64,000 nt of DNA from Globodera rostochiensis (GCA_018350325.1 JAEVLN010000009.1:1137388-1201387); one strand, 5' to 3'; numbered from the stretch's first letter, positions 24,151 through 37,300 are shown. Notes: generated by a model from the letters alone, not told the origin. Numbers and translations: made by a program.

Positions 24151-25914
24151 ATGACATCGACCAGTGACCCTGGCGGGTCCGGGTCTCAAGTTCCACTGGC
24201 CCGCGGGCCTGAAGCAGTTGATTCGAATGAAGGAGATGGTGAGTTGACCATCGCGGCAATTGATAGAAAATTTTGGCACGGAAAAACGTCAGTCAAAGTG
24301 GCGGACTTGGAGAGAGCCCAAGTTGATTTGGGGAGAATGGAAGACAAAGTGAATCGGGCATTTAGACTGATGAACAGGTCCGTGAACCTAAAAGCGAGCT
24401 GGGTTAATGACGTGGTGGCCAATTCGAACTTGAATTTCGAAACAGTCAAACTCCAAATTGCCACGCTGGCTGAGAGAGTGGAAGACTTGGAAAACGAGCG
24501 AAATGCCAGCACAAGGGAACCCAGTCTGGCGGGCAGCAGACGAAGGGAGTCGAATACCGACTTTGTGACGCCGCAGGCGCCACGGCAAAATGAGCAGCAG
24601 GGAGACGAAGGAGAAGAGGAAGGAGACAATCGTCCTGTGTGGGGTTTGAACATGCTATCCGGCGGAACGGTGGGCTCAAATCTGGAGATGTTCGGAGAAG
24701 AGTCGGCATTTGCATTTGACGAATGGGCAGAACGGTTCAAGGACTATCTGTCCATCTCAGGTAAGACCTACACCGAACCTGAGAAGGTGACCAGACTTAA
24801 ACTGGCACTGAAGGACACCCCTCGAGCACTGTTTAAGGGATTATTGCCAGCGCAAACGGCCACTCTCGATTCGGCATTGGCAGCCCTGAGAGCCAAATTG
24901 GACTCACCGCAGCGCAGGGAAGTTGCCAAGCGGACGTTAACGCTGAGCCGACAACGAGAGGACGAATCAGTGGCCCAATTTCTGCGGCGGTTGACGCCAT
25001 TGGTTGAGGCGACCAACCCATCGCTCACCGAAGCGCAGCGCAAGGAGAAAGTCTGTGAGGAGTTCTTGGATCGGCTCAAACCGAACATGAGTTTTTTGAT
25101 TCGTTTGGTTGGCCTAACTCAGGCAAAAGACCTGGAGATGGTTCAGGCCCAGGCCGAAGAGCTGGAAGCTCTGTTGTTGATGAACAGAGGCGATGAGGCC
25201 AACCGACTGTCTCAAGCAGTCAATGTACTCAACAATCGCCCATCTCAGACTCAATGGAACGCTGGTCCAACGGCTGGAACAGGAGCAAATGTCCAGGGCA
25301 CCTCCGGGAGCAATGTGCGAAGTTTCAGACCGTTTTTGCCACCAAATGCTCAGAGACAGCAGCAGTCATTCGGAGGAGGCCGTGGAGGCTTCCGCAATTG
25401 GGGACGTGGCCGTCAAGAACAGTTCAGCCAACGGAATTGGTCGAGCAACCCGCGTTGCCACTACTGCCAGCGCGTGGGTCATTTCGCTTACGCGTGCCAG
25501 GAACGCCGCAACAACTTTCAAGGCAACCGGGGCAGACCCTTCCGGCAGGTGAGGTGGGCTGACCAGCAACCTCGACAGCCGCAAGGGGGGTGGCAAAACA
25601 GACCAAACCCCATAAACTCATTCGAAGTCCCAGCCCTCCCGTCAAATTCCCTTGGATTCATGGAGAATTTGGTACAATCCCTGGTGGAGATGAATGTCCG
25701 AAACAACCCAAGTCGAACGGCGGGCGATGAAGAAGGGCAAACATCGGGCTCCATGAACACCATTGCCCAAATTGAGCAAAAAAAAGGAGTTGCCGGAGGA
25801 AGAGAAAGGGGAAGGCCGGGTGGAAAAGAAGGAGGAAACAATCCCAGCCTGCGGGCCGGAAGCAGCTATAAAACATCAACCAAAGACTTCCAACTGGGAA
25901 GGGACCAGCCTTAA
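24151..25914 (+). CDS. gag: Gag protein of retroelement copy 2
   Basis: 587 codons from ATG at 24151. N-terminal ~150 residues are acidic and helical; a retrotransposon-gag capsid-like domain follows (FDEWAERFKDYLSISGK to about residue 310, with FLRRLTPLVEATNPSLTEAQ). A Gly/Arg/Gln-rich nucleocapsid region holds one CCHC knuckle at residues ~435-448 (CHYCQRVGHFAYAC). The frame ends 150 bases after the env-pol frame opens. The last ~40 residues, after the A8 run at 25779-25786, are an Arg/Gly-rich tail not present in copy 1. Gag packages the element RNA in cytoplasmic particles. Confidence 0.85.
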   Translation: MTSTSDPGGSGSQVPLARGPEAVDSNEGDGELTIAAIDRKFWHGKTSVKVADLERAQVDLGRMEDKVNRAFRLMNRSVNLKASWVNDVVANSNLNFETVKLQIATLAERVEDLENERNASTREPSLAGSRRRESNTDFVTPQAPRQNEQQGDEGEEEGDNRPVWGLNMLSGGTVGSNLEMFGEESAFAFDEWAERFKDYLSISGKTYTEPEKVTRLKLALKDTPRALFKGLLPAQTATLDSALAALRAKLDSPQRREVAKRTLTLSRQREDESVAQFLRRLTPLVEATNPSLTEAQRKEKVCEEFLDRLKPNMSFLIRLVGLTQAKDLEMVQAQAEELEALLLMNRGDEANRLSQAVNVLNNRPSQTQWNAGPTAGTGANVQGTSGSNVRSFRPFLPPNAQRQQQSFGGGRGGFRNWGRGRQEQFSQRNWSSNPRCHYCQRVGHFAYACQERRNNFQGNRGRPFRQVRWADQQPRQPQGGWQNRPNPINSFEVPALPSNSLGFMENLVQSLVEMNVRNNPSRTAGDEEGQTSGSMNTIAQIEQKKGVAGGRERGRPGGKEGGNNPSLRAGSSYKTSTKDFQLGRDQP

Positions 25915-28900
25915 ATCAAAAGTGGTCTCACTTTTGTCCATTTCGATGATGATCCTTGCCTTGTGTTCGGTGGCAAATGGAGTTGAGAAGACTGAGCTGC
26001 CGTCTCATCCATTAATTTGCCAAACTCAGCGAGGAGGAAAAGTTTGGCAGCTGCCGGAAGTGATTGGTTGTTCAAAACATGCAGTGAATCACTCCAAGTC
26101 ACCGGTCCCCCGAGTCCTACACATTTTCGCGCAAAATATGTTTGAACATTCAGTCGACGCTTGGACTTGCCGAAAAGTTCGTAAAGCGGTCAGGAAGTAC
26201 ACATCGATCACGAATGTGCCGGTGCAGGAGATGGTGGAGCCACAAATGCAGGAGGTAAGTTTGAGTGAATGCCGACAGATGATCGAGGATGGCAAGTGCA
26301 GTCTGGGCGTCCTAGTAAACGAGTCAGGATTGCTGCACACAGACAAAAGAATTGACCTTTCGCCGAGAATGTGGTTGGTGGGCTCATTCAGCTGGACCAC
26401 AGCTACAAGCGAGAACTGCTACCTTTTCAAGTCAAAAGTGACAGTGGCGCATGGCGAGAGCGGCAGAATTCAATCATCTCTCGGTCCTACGGGCAACTGT
26501 CAATTCGGAGATGGTCAGTGCAGTCTGGAGGATAAAACGCGGATCATTTGGGACACCAACGGGACGGGCAACTGCGAATTCTCTGAGATTGGCACGTGGA
26601 AAGGGCTGCAGTTGGACAATGTCTGGGTGTCAGACGAGGTCAGTTTCCGTCTCACCTTCAGAAACGAGTCCAGGAAAGTATACTCGTGTGGGCAGGGGCT
26701 GCAGAAATCTGAGGAAGGTTTTGCAGTGCAGGACGTTGTCATAAAGAAGGGCAGAAGGACTCGAAGGTCGACAGAGTCATTGGTAACTGAATCCGAACTG
26801 AATGCAGAATTGGGCTATTTGGATGAAAAAGTGAGGGAGCTCCTCACAGTTTCCTTTTCGCAGATGGTTAAGTCAATTTGCGACTACATGGTGGAAACGC
26901 GAAGGTGGGCAGCCACGGCACTGCTGTCGGACCCAACGGCATTTGCCAGAAAATTATTTCAGTCCGGGAAACTAGTAGCGAAAGCCGCTGGTCCGGAACT
27001 GATCAAAGTATGGCCATGCATGGAGTTGGGAGCCAGTGAATACGAATTTGCACAAGTTGGGAAGGATGCCGACGGGAAACCGGAATGTTTTGATCAAATT
27101 CCCATCAAGTTCAAGACGAAAGGCACCGAGCAGATGGCATTCGTCAACCCGAGAACAATGATCGTAAATCCAACGGCGAGGAAGGCGCCGTGTGCTGAAT
27201 TTCAGCTACAGTTCATCTTCGTGCGCGGTGTACTGCTTGAAGTTGATCAGGTCAGCGCGCAGGTCAAGCAGGTCAAAGTGGACCGAATTGCGAAGTTGGG
27301 CGATGGTTTTCCCGCCACGCTGACGTTCTCACGTCACAACTTTCTTCACCTGGCCCTGGTGAACATCTCGGATGTGCTGGGACAAGCGTATGAAGCAAAT
27401 TTGGCCAGGGTAAGTGAACTAACTTACAAAATTCGGAGCCAGGACACAACGGTGATAAAAACATTATCAGACCAATGGGAAGAGGTGAGTGTCCAAGTCC
27501 GAGACAAAATTTTTGGCGATTGGGTGAGAATGGGCCAGATCACACTGGCAGTGATGACAATTATTGTCTTTGCTGACTTTGTGGTCCGGTTCGGGCTGAT
27601 GTTACGGGATGAGTACAGAGGCAGAGGGATTTCAAATCGGATGGCATTCGGAGCCGGCAGCGGGGCGCGGCAAGTCAATGAACCAACCCCAGCGGTGAGT
27701 GCAATTGTAATCGGCGCTGAGCCGGGAGTTAAGGCCCTGGAGCCTGAGGTGGCGCTCACCCCAATCAAATTAATTGAGTCTATTGCACCGCCAGCTCAAA
27801 AGAGAATGCGGCGAGGAAAGCGGACGCGCTTCAGTTTTAGAATGCCGAAAACCGTTATCAGCCTGCTGCTGGCATGTCTTCCGTTCACCGGCGCACAGAC
27901 GGCGCAGCAAGCGACTCCACTCCTGACTATTTCTGAAGAAATTGTGACGTTCCTGGTCATTATTTTAACTTTTCTCGTGGTTCGTAGAATGTCTCGAAAT
28001 GCTGGGAAACGGTCTCAGTTGCCGAGCCTGCCAAATCTCAATGCCATTTCTCCGCAGCATGCAGTGGTACAAGTGACCATCAACTCCAGACCAGTCCGCT
28101 GCCTGATGGACACTGGAGCAAGCTTAACAGTGGCTCCGCGGTCAGTTGCGGGTGAATTGAAATGCCGAATCGTACCTGCGGACTTGGAAGCAATGAGTGC
28201 CTCAGGGCACATTATTCGGCTTCGGGAATGCGCGCAAATCAGTCTGAACATTGCCGGAGTGGTGACTCAAGCAGTCATCTACTTCGTAGCGGACAGTGAG
28301 TTCACCGTTTCGAGGGACTACAGCGTCATTGTTGGCTGGGACGTCTTCGAGCAGTTGCCGGCCATCACGTTTGACCACTTGGCTGGGAAATTTTTTGTTG
28401 GCAACCACGAAGCCAAACTGTGCCACCGATCGGCTATGTTGCTGAGCAACATTCGAATCTCAGCGCAGGAGGACATTCTGATCCCGGCGGACTCGCAGGT
28501 ACTAGTAAATGCCCGGATCGAGATATCACCAGCACCGAAGAATCCGGTGGTCATTGACAGGCCAGATAGTAGCCTGGTGAGAAAAGGACTGTTTGTCGTA
28601 AACAGTGTCTTGCCTGCGGGCGAGGAGCAGCTAAAAGTCGCATTGGTCAATCCGACCATGGAACCAAAAAGCCTTTGGAAAGGAACTCACCTGGCATATG
28701 CCAATGAATTGATGTGTGAACGCAATGGACTTCTGAGAGAAGGATGCGCCAAGCAAATTTCAGTGGTAGGAAGCAGTAAAGGAATGGCGGTGGATCCGGC
28801 CTTTGCCGTGGATTTCTCAAAGACAGCAGTTGAGGGAGATGACCTCATGAGGTTGAAAGCGCTCATCGAGGAATTTTCAGACATTTTCAGCAAATTTCAA

Positions 28901-29266
28901 TACGACCTTGGACTGTTCACAGCAGCTGAACATCACATCACAACCACGACAGAAGAACCAGTCTCCTCGCCTCCCAGAAGGATGCCGTACAAGTATAAGG
29001 AGGAGCTGAAGAAGCACATCGATCAACTGCTGGCGTCCGGAGTAATGATCGAGTCTGATACGCCATGGGTTACCCCAATTGTTATTGTCCAGAAGAAAGA
29101 TGGAGGCATTCGGCCGTGCCTGGACTTCAGAAAGCTGAATGAAGTCACAATACCGGACAGGTATCCGCTTCCCCGTCTCGACAGCATAATGGAAAGAGTC
29201 GGGAGCTGCGCGTTCTACACATCATTGGACTTGGCCAGCGGGCTATCTGCAAATCAAGTTGAGTGA
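25763..29266 (+). pseudogene. Envelope-like glycoprotein - protease - RT (5' part), copy 2
   Basis: Open frame overlapping gag by 152 bases in the +1 frame. Residues ~54-72 are a strongly hydrophobic signal-like segment. The ectodomain-like part is Cys-rich with several N-X-S/T sequons (NHS, NES, NGT, NIS). A furin-type site RRTRRS lies near residue 330. A transmembrane segment is at ~593-614 (ITLAVMTIIVFADFVVRFG) and two further hydrophobic stretches at ~699-712 and ~727-740. Then comes the retropepsin motif LMDTGAS (~783) and the RT fingers (VIVQKKDGGIRPCLDFRKLN). The frame stops at 29264 after LDLASG: for about 60 bases the RT core reads in another frame and returns at 29306, so two compensating indels break it. 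The fusion-protein class of the env-like part is not assigned. Confidence 0.8.
25779..25786 (+). other. A-run at the gag/env frame junction
   Basis: Eight A in copy 2 and seven in copy 1 (18002-18008). With A7 gag reads straight into the env-like region through CAA-AAA-AAG; with A8 gag ends 43 codons later and env-pol lies in the +1 frame. A_AAA_AAG is a known slippery heptamer type, but a sequencing error in a homopolymer explains it equally well. Confidence 0.45.
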
Positions 29267-29305
29267 CGAGACCTCAAGAAAATGTGGAGTCATCACTGAG
29301 GCAAC

Positions 29306-31324
29306 GTGTACCAAATGATGACGATGCCATTTGGGATGAAGAATGCGACAGCCGCATTTTCCAGGGCGATGGCAGTGGTTCTTTCAGGATTGGACGGCAT
29401 TGCATTGGCGTACGTGGACGACGTCCTAATTTTCACTAAGGAAGGCAATTTCGAAGAGCACCTGGCAGCCGTCAGAAAGGTGCTGGAACGGTTCAGGCTT
29501 TATAACCTGAAACTCAGCCCCAAGAAGTGCACTTTTGCGTCAAAAGAAATGAATTTTTTAGGATTTGTCCTAAATTCGGCCGGCTTTAAACCCAGTTTAA
29601 GTCGAATTGAAATCCTCAAAGAAATGTCGGTCCCAACCAGTGTGAAGGAAGTAAAAAGAGTGCTGGGCCAAGCGGGTTTTTACAGAAGGCATATTGAGAA
29701 CTTTGCGATGGTGGTCGAACCAATGCTCAAATTGACTCGCCAGGGAAACAAGTTTGAATGGAGAAGAGACCAACAAGAGGCATTTGATCAAGTCAAAAAC
29801 CTTCTGGCGCAAGTGCCAAATTTGGTCTTTCCAGACTACGGAAAACCGTTTCACATTTTTACAGATGCGTCTACAGTCGGCCAAGGCGGAGTTTTAATGC
29901 AGAAAAGCGAGGTAAGTGGCGGATTTTCAGCAGTGTCGTACTGCAGCAGAACGCTTTCAACAGCGGAGAGGAAGTGGCCCGCCGTTCAGGTTGAACTCGG
30001 CGCAATAATTTATGCGTTGAGGGAGTTTCGCCCTTTCATCTTCATGTCAGACGTGGAGCTGCACACTGATCACAAGCCTCTCGCCTTCCTGTTGAAGAAA
30101 TCTGAGAGCAGCCCACAGCTGGCGAGATGGATGATTGAATTGCAAAACTACCGAATCAAAATTGTTCACGTTGCCGGGAAGGAAAACTCATTGGCAGATG
30201 CTCTTTCAAGGGCCACCGAGGACAAACCGTTCACTGAAATGCAGTCAATTGACGAGCTGGAAGACATCATTGAATTTCCGGTTTGTCTCGCCATTTCTCA
30301 ACATTCGAGAGTGGTAATGGATCCATTCTTAAACAAACTGTTGGTCCGACAGGAGGACGGCGGCTCGTACGAGGTAAAGTTAGAGGAAGAACAAATGAAA
30401 GATCCGGAGGCAGTGGCGTACATTGAATTTGTCCGAAATGGTGAGTTTCCGGCTGGGCTTGATGAAAAGGAGAAAGAAACGTTTGCAGGTGGGGCAAGTA
30501 AGTTCAAACTGGACTCGGGTGTCCTTTATTTTAAAGAGGATGGGCAGCCACCAAAAATTTATGTCCCAATCTCTCTCAGAGGGCTCATTTTTGAGTCTTT
30601 TCATTCGTCCTTACTGGGAGGAGGCCATCTGAATTACCGAAAGACTCTTGCCAAGTGCAGGAAGTACTTTTGGCCAAAAATGCATTCGGACATCTTGACT
30701 TGGGTGAAATTATGCATCACGTGCCAACTCAGGCACTCCCCCACTCCAGCTTACCGGGAAGAAATGATGATGGTGCCGGCGAACACTCTGTTTGCAAAAG
30801 TAGGGCTTGATTTGGCGGGGCCTTTTCCGATGACACAAAAAGGGAACAAGCACATTCTGAACATCGTGTGCTGGTTCACCAAGTACGTGATTTCGGTCCC
30901 GGTGCCAGACACAAAAGCACGGACAATTGCCCAGGCATTTCTAAATCACTGCTACCTGAAGTTTGGAGGGTGCACTGAACTCATCACCGACAATGCGACA
31001 GCGTTCACGTCAGACTTCTTCAGGGAATTCTGTTCGATGCTCTACATCGATAAGAAGTACGCCTGCCCGCATTGGAGCCAGGGGAACGCGTCTACGGAAA
31101 GGACGTTCAGGACGTTTCATAACATCCTCGCCAAGTACATTTCGAGGAACCAACCTGACTTCGATGAATTTTTGGATGCGGCCTGCTTCTGTTACAACAC
31201 GTCAGTGCACGCCTCAACAGGGGAGTCCCCGTTCTTTCTCATGTTTGCCCGGGACCCGGTCTTCTGCGTAGACCAAATTATCGACCCAAAAGTCAGGGAC
31301 CCCGTGGCGATCATCAGCATATAA
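29306..31324 (+). pseudogene. pol: RT (catalytic core) - RNase H - integrase, copy 2, 3'-truncated
   Basis: 672 codons. RT palm with MPFGMKNATAAF and the catalytic YVDD at residues 36-39, then LGFVLNSAG and the thumb. RNase H follows with the first catalytic Asp in FTDAS (~185) and ELHTDHKPL. The integrase has an H-H-C-C zinc module (~433-475) and the D-D-35-E triad: GLDLAG (~500), TDNATAF (~562) and STERTF (~597). A typical gypsy integrase would run on; here the frame ends just inside the satellite at 31324. RT fingers and palm are separated by the break described at 29245-29305. Reverse transcription and DNA insertion are the family roles; this copy is unlikely to work. Confidence 0.87.
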
Positions 31325-34300
31325 TTACCTTTAGATAAAAAGTATGATATCGAATTATACACAATGATATAGTCGATTTTTTTCTCTATTCAATATATAA
31401 TAAATACGTAAATCTATTGACGCGCATGTGAGTTATATTCTTTTGTAATTTTTGATTCTATAAATGGCTAATATTTTGAAGCCATGGTCGCATATACACA
31501 GGTGTCCTTTGTTTTTACAAGGACCTTCTACCCACCATTAGATAGAGGGCATTGTGCTCTATCCAAAAAATATAACCTTTTGTAGATTGACGATTATTTG
31601 GCTGGGATGTAGGTAAATACGTTATGTTGATATTAATTTGTGACAAATTGTAAACATATTATTAAAGAGCGCAAATATATAATCGGCTTTTAGAAAATTG
31701 AAGCATATGCGCCTTATTTTTAGAATGTGTGACCTCTGCACTGTAATGGACACAAATCAGCATGTAATTGCGTTTAGATAAGAAGAATGATATCGAATTA
31801 TACACCATGATATAGTCGATTTTTTTCTCTATTCAATATATAATAAATACGTAAATCTATTGACGCGCATGTGAGTTATATTCTTTTGTAATTTTTGATT
31901 CTATAATTGGCTAATATTTTAAAGACATGCTTGCATATACACAGGTGTCCTTTGTTTTTACTAGCACCTTCTACCCACCATTAGATAGAGGGCATTGTGC
32001 TCTATCCAAAAAATATAACCTTTTGTAGATTGACGATTATTTGGCTGGGATGTAGGTAAATACGTAATGTAGATATTAAAATTTGTGACAAATTGTAAAC
32101 AGATTATTAAAGAGCGCAAATATATAATCGGCTTTTAGAAAATTGAAGCATATGCGCCTCATTTTTAGAATGTGTGACCTCTGCACTGTAATGGACACAA
32201 ATCAGCATGTAATTACGTTTAGATAAGAAGAATGATATCGAATTATACACCATGATATAGTCGATTTTTTTCTCTATTCAATATATAATAAATACGTAAA
32301 TCTATTGACGCGCATGTGAGTTATATTCTTTTGTAATTTTTGATTCTATAATTGGCTAATATTTTAAAGACATGCTTGCATATACACAGGTGTCCTTTGT
32401 TTTTACAAGGACCTTCTACCTACCATTAGATAGAGGGCATTGTGCTCTATCCAAAAAATATAACCTTTTGTAGATTGACGATTATTTGGCTGAGATGTAG
32501 GTAAATACGTAATGTTGATATTAAAATTTGTGACAAATTGTAAACAGATTATTAAAGAGCGCAAATATATAATCGGCTTTTAGAAAATTGAAGCATATGC
32601 GCCTCATTTTTAGAATTTTGACCTCTGCAGTGTAATGAACACAAATCAGCATATAATTACCTTTAGATAAAAAGTATGATATCGAATTATACACCATGAT
32701 ATAGTCGATTTTTTTCTCTATTCAATATATAATAAATACGTAAATCAATTGACGCGCATGTGAGTTATATTCTTTTGTAATTTTTGATTCTATAATTGGC
32801 TAATATTTTAAAGACATGCTTGCATATACACAGGTGTCCTTTGTTTTTACTAGCACCTTCTACCCACCATTAGATAGAGGGCATTGTGCTCTATCCAAAA
32901 AATATAACCTTTTGTCGATTGACGATTATTTGGCTGAGATGTAGGTAAATACGTAATGTTGATATTAATTTGTGACAAATTGTAAACAGATTATTAAAGA
33001 GCGCAAATATATAATTGGCTTTTAGAAAATTGAAGCATATGCGCCTCATTTTTAGAATGTGTGACCTCTGCACTGTAATGGACACAAATCAGCATGTAAT
33101 TGCGTTTAGATAAGAAGAATGATATCGAATTATACACCATGATATAGTCGATTTTTTTCTCTATTCAATATATAATAAATACGTAAATCTATTGACGCGC
33201 ATGTGAGTTATATTCTTTTGTAATTTTTGATTCTCTAACTGGCTAATATTTTAAAGACATGCTTGCATATACACAGGTGTCCTTTGTTTTTACTAGCACC
33301 TTCTACCCACCATTAGATAGAGGGCATTGTGCTCTATCCAAAAAATATAACCTTTTGTCGATTGACGATTATTTGGCTGAGATGTAGGTAAATACGTAAT
33401 GTTGATATTAATTTGTGACAAATTGTAAACAGATTATTAAAGAGCGCAAATATATAATCGGCTTTTAGAAAATTGAAGCATATGCGCCTCATTTTTAGAA
33501 TGTGTGACCTCTGCACTGTAATGGACACAAATCAGCATGTAATTACGTTTAGATAAGAAGTATGATATCGAATTATACACCATGATATAGTCGATTTTTT
33601 TCTCTATTCAATATATAATAAATACGTAAATCTATTGACGCGCATGTGAGTTATATTCTTTTGTAATTTTTGATTCTATAATTGGCTAATATTTTAAAGA
33701 CATGCTTGCATATACACAGGTGTCCTTTGTTTTTACTAGCACCTTCTACCCACCATTAGATAGAGGGCATTGTGCTCTATCCAAAAAATATAACCTTTTG
33801 TCGATTGACGATTATTTGGCTGAGATGTAGGTAAATACGTAATGTTGATATTAAAATTTGTGACAAATTGTAAACAGATTATTAAAGAGCGCAAATATAT
33901 AATCGGCTTTTAGAAAATTGAAGCATATGCGCCTCATTTTTAGAATGTGTGACCTCTGCACTGTAATGGACACAAATCAGCATGTAATTACGTTTAGATA
34001 AGAAGTATGATATCGAATTATACACCATGATATAGTCGATTTTTTTCTCTATTCAATATATAATAAATACGTAAATCTATTGACGCGCATGTGAGTTATA
34101 TTCTTTTGTAATTTTTGATTCTATAATTGGCTAATATTTTAAAGCCATGCTTGCATATACACAGGTGTCCTTTGTTTTTACAAGGACCTTCTACCTACCA
34201 TTAGATAGAGGGCATTGTGCTCTATCCAAAAAATATAACCTTTTGTAGATTGACGATTATTTGGCTGAGATGTAGGTAAATACGTAATGTTGATATTAAT

Positions 34301-37300
34301 TTGTGACAAATTGTAAACAGATTATTAAAGAGCGCAAATATATAATCGGCTTTTAGAAAATTGAAGCATATGCGCCTCATTTTTAGAATGTGTGACCTCT
34401 GCACTGTAATGGACACAAATCAGCATGTAATTACGTTTAGATAAGAAGAATGATATCGAATTATACACCATGATATAGTCGATTTTTTTCTCTATTCTAA
34501 TAAATACGTGAATCTATTGACGCGCATGTGAGTTATATTCTTTTGTAATTTTTGATTCTCTAACTGGCTAATATTTTAAAGACATGCTTGCATATACACA
34601 GGTGTCCTTTGTTTTTACTAGCACCTTCTACCCACCATTAGATAGAGGGCATTGTGCTCTATCCAAAAAATATAACCTTTTGTCGATTAACGATTATTTG
34701 GCTGAGATGTAGGTAAATACGTAATGTTGATATTAATTTGTGACAAATTGTAAACAGATTATTAAAGAGCGCAAATATATAATCGGCTTTTAGAAAATTG
34801 AAGCATATGCGCCTCATTTTTAGAATGTGTGACCTCTGCACTGTAATGGACACAAATCAGCATGTAATTACGTTTAGATAAGAAGTATGATATCGAATTA
34901 TACACCATGATATAGTCGATTTTTTTCTCTATTCAATATATAATAAATACGTAAATCTATTGACGCGCATGTGAGTTATATTCTTTTGTAATTTTTGATT
35001 CTCTAACTGGCTAATATTTTAAAGACATGCTTGCATATACACAGGTGTCCTTTGTTTTTACTAGCACCTTCTACCCACCATTAGATAGAGGGCATTGTGC
35101 TCTATCCAAAAAATATAACCTTTTGTCGATTGACGATTATTTGGCTGGGATGTAGGTAAATACGTAATGTAGATATTAAAATTTGTGACAAATTGTAAAC
35201 AGATTATTAAAGAGCGCAAATATATAATCGGCTTTTAGAAAATTGAATCATATGCGCCTCATTTTTAGAATGTGTGACCTCTGCACTGTAATGGACACAA
35301 ATCAGCATGTAATTACGTTTAGATAAGAAGTATGATATCGAATTATACACCATGATATAGTCGATTTTTTTCTCTATTCAATATATAATAAATACGTAAA
35401 TCTATTGACGCGCATGTGAGTTATATTCTTTTGTAATTTTTGATTCTATAATTGGCTAATATTTTAAAGACATGCTTGCATATACACAGGTGTCCTTTGT
35501 TTTTACTAGCACCTTCTACCCACCATTAGATAGAGGGCATTGTGCTCTATCCAAAAAATATAACCTTTTGTCGATTGACGATTATTTGGCTGAGATGTAG
35601 GTAAATACGTAATGTTGATATTAAAATTTGTGACAAATTGTAAACAGATTATTAAAGAGCGCAAATATATAATCGGCTTTTAGAAAATTGAAGCATATGC
35701 GCCTCATTTTTAGAATGTGTGACCTCTGCACTGTAATGGACACAAATCAGCATGTAATTACGTTTAGATAAGAAGAATGATATCGAATTATACACCATGA
35801 TATAGTCGATTTTTTTCTCTATTCTAATAAATACGTAAATCTATTGACGCGCATGTGAGTTATATTCTTTTGTAATTTTTGATTCTATAATTGGCTAATA
35901 TTTTAAAGACATGCTTGCATATACACAGGTGTCCTTTGTTTTTACTAGCACCTTCTACCCACCATTAGATAGAGGGCATTGTGCTCTATCCAAAAAATAT
36001 AACCTTTTGTCGATTGACGATTATTTGGCTGAGATGTAGGTAAATACGTAATGTTGATATTAATTTGTGACAAATTGTAAACAGATTATTAAAGAGCGCA
36101 AATATATAATCGGCTTTTAGAAAATTGAAGCATATGCGCCTCATTTTTAGAATGTGTGACCTCTGCACTGTAATGGACACAAATCAGCATGTAATTACGT
36201 TTAGATAAGAAGTATGATATCGAATTATACACCATGATATAGTCGATTTTTTTCTCTATTCAATATATAATAAATACGTAAATCTATTGACGCGCATGTG
36301 AGTTATATTCTTTTGTAATTTTTGATTCTATAATTGGCTAATATTTTAAAGACATGCTTGCATATACACAGGTGTCCTTTGTTTTTACTAGCACCTTCTA
36401 CCCACCATTAGATAGAGGGCATTGTGCTCTATCCAAAAAATATAACCTTTTGTCGATTGACGATTATTTGGCTGAGATGTAGGTAAATACGTAATGTTGA
36501 TATTAATTTGTGACAAATTGTAAACAGATTATTAAAGAGCGCAAATATATAATCGGCTTTTAGAAAATTGAAGCATATGCGCCTCATTTTTAGAATGTGT
36601 GACCTCTGCACTGTAATGGACACAAATCAGCATGTAATTACGTTTAGATAAGAAGTATGATATCGAATTATACACCATGATATAGTCGATTTTTTTCTCT
36701 ATTCAATATATAATAAATACGTAAATCTATTGACGCGCATGTGAGTTATATTCTTTTGTAATTTTTGATTCTATAATTGGCTAATATTTTAAAGACATGC
36801 TTGCATATACACAGGTGTCCTTTGTTTTTACTAGCACCTTCTACCCACCATTAGATAGAGGGCATTGTGCTCTATCCAAAAAATATAACCTTTTGTCGAT
36901 TGACGATTATTTGGCTGAGATGTAGGTAAATACGTAATGTTGATATTAATTTGTGACAAATTGTAAACAGATTATTAAAGAGCGCAAATATATAATCGGC
37001 TTTTAGAAAATTGAAGCATATGCGCCTCATTTTTAGAATGTGTGACCTCTGCACTGTAATGGACACAAATCAGCATGTAATTACGTTTAGATAAGAAGTA
37101 TGATATCGAATTATACACCATGATATAGTCGATTTTTTTCTCTATTCAATATATAATAAATACGTAAATCTATTGACGCGCATGTGAGTTATATTCTTTT
37201 GTAATTTTTGATTCTATAATTGGCTAATATTTTAAAGACATGCTTGCATATACACAGGTGTCCTTTGTTTTTACTAGCACCTTCTACCCACCATTAGATA

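Larger units (their letters stand above)
23949..31319 (+). mobile_element. Ty3/gypsy-type retroelement copy 2 with env-like region between gag and pol
   Basis: Order on the plus strand: gag (24151-25914), envelope-like glycoprotein (about 25763-27990), aspartic protease (~28050-28420), reverse transcriptase (~28960-29500), RNase H (~29850-30200) and integrase (~30600-31319). Protease before RT-RNase H-integrase is the Ty3/gypsy order. The 3' end is lost: the integrase frame runs into the 443-bp satellite within a shared atcagcat (31312-31319). No LTR pair can be seen, so element limits are provisional. Copy 1 at 16174 is the same element. Confidence 0.88.

Noticed and set aside
32891..37066. 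Repeated 64-codon minus frame in the satellite
   Set aside because: Follows from unit similarity; AT-rich, no start context or domain, and absent in units with small indels.
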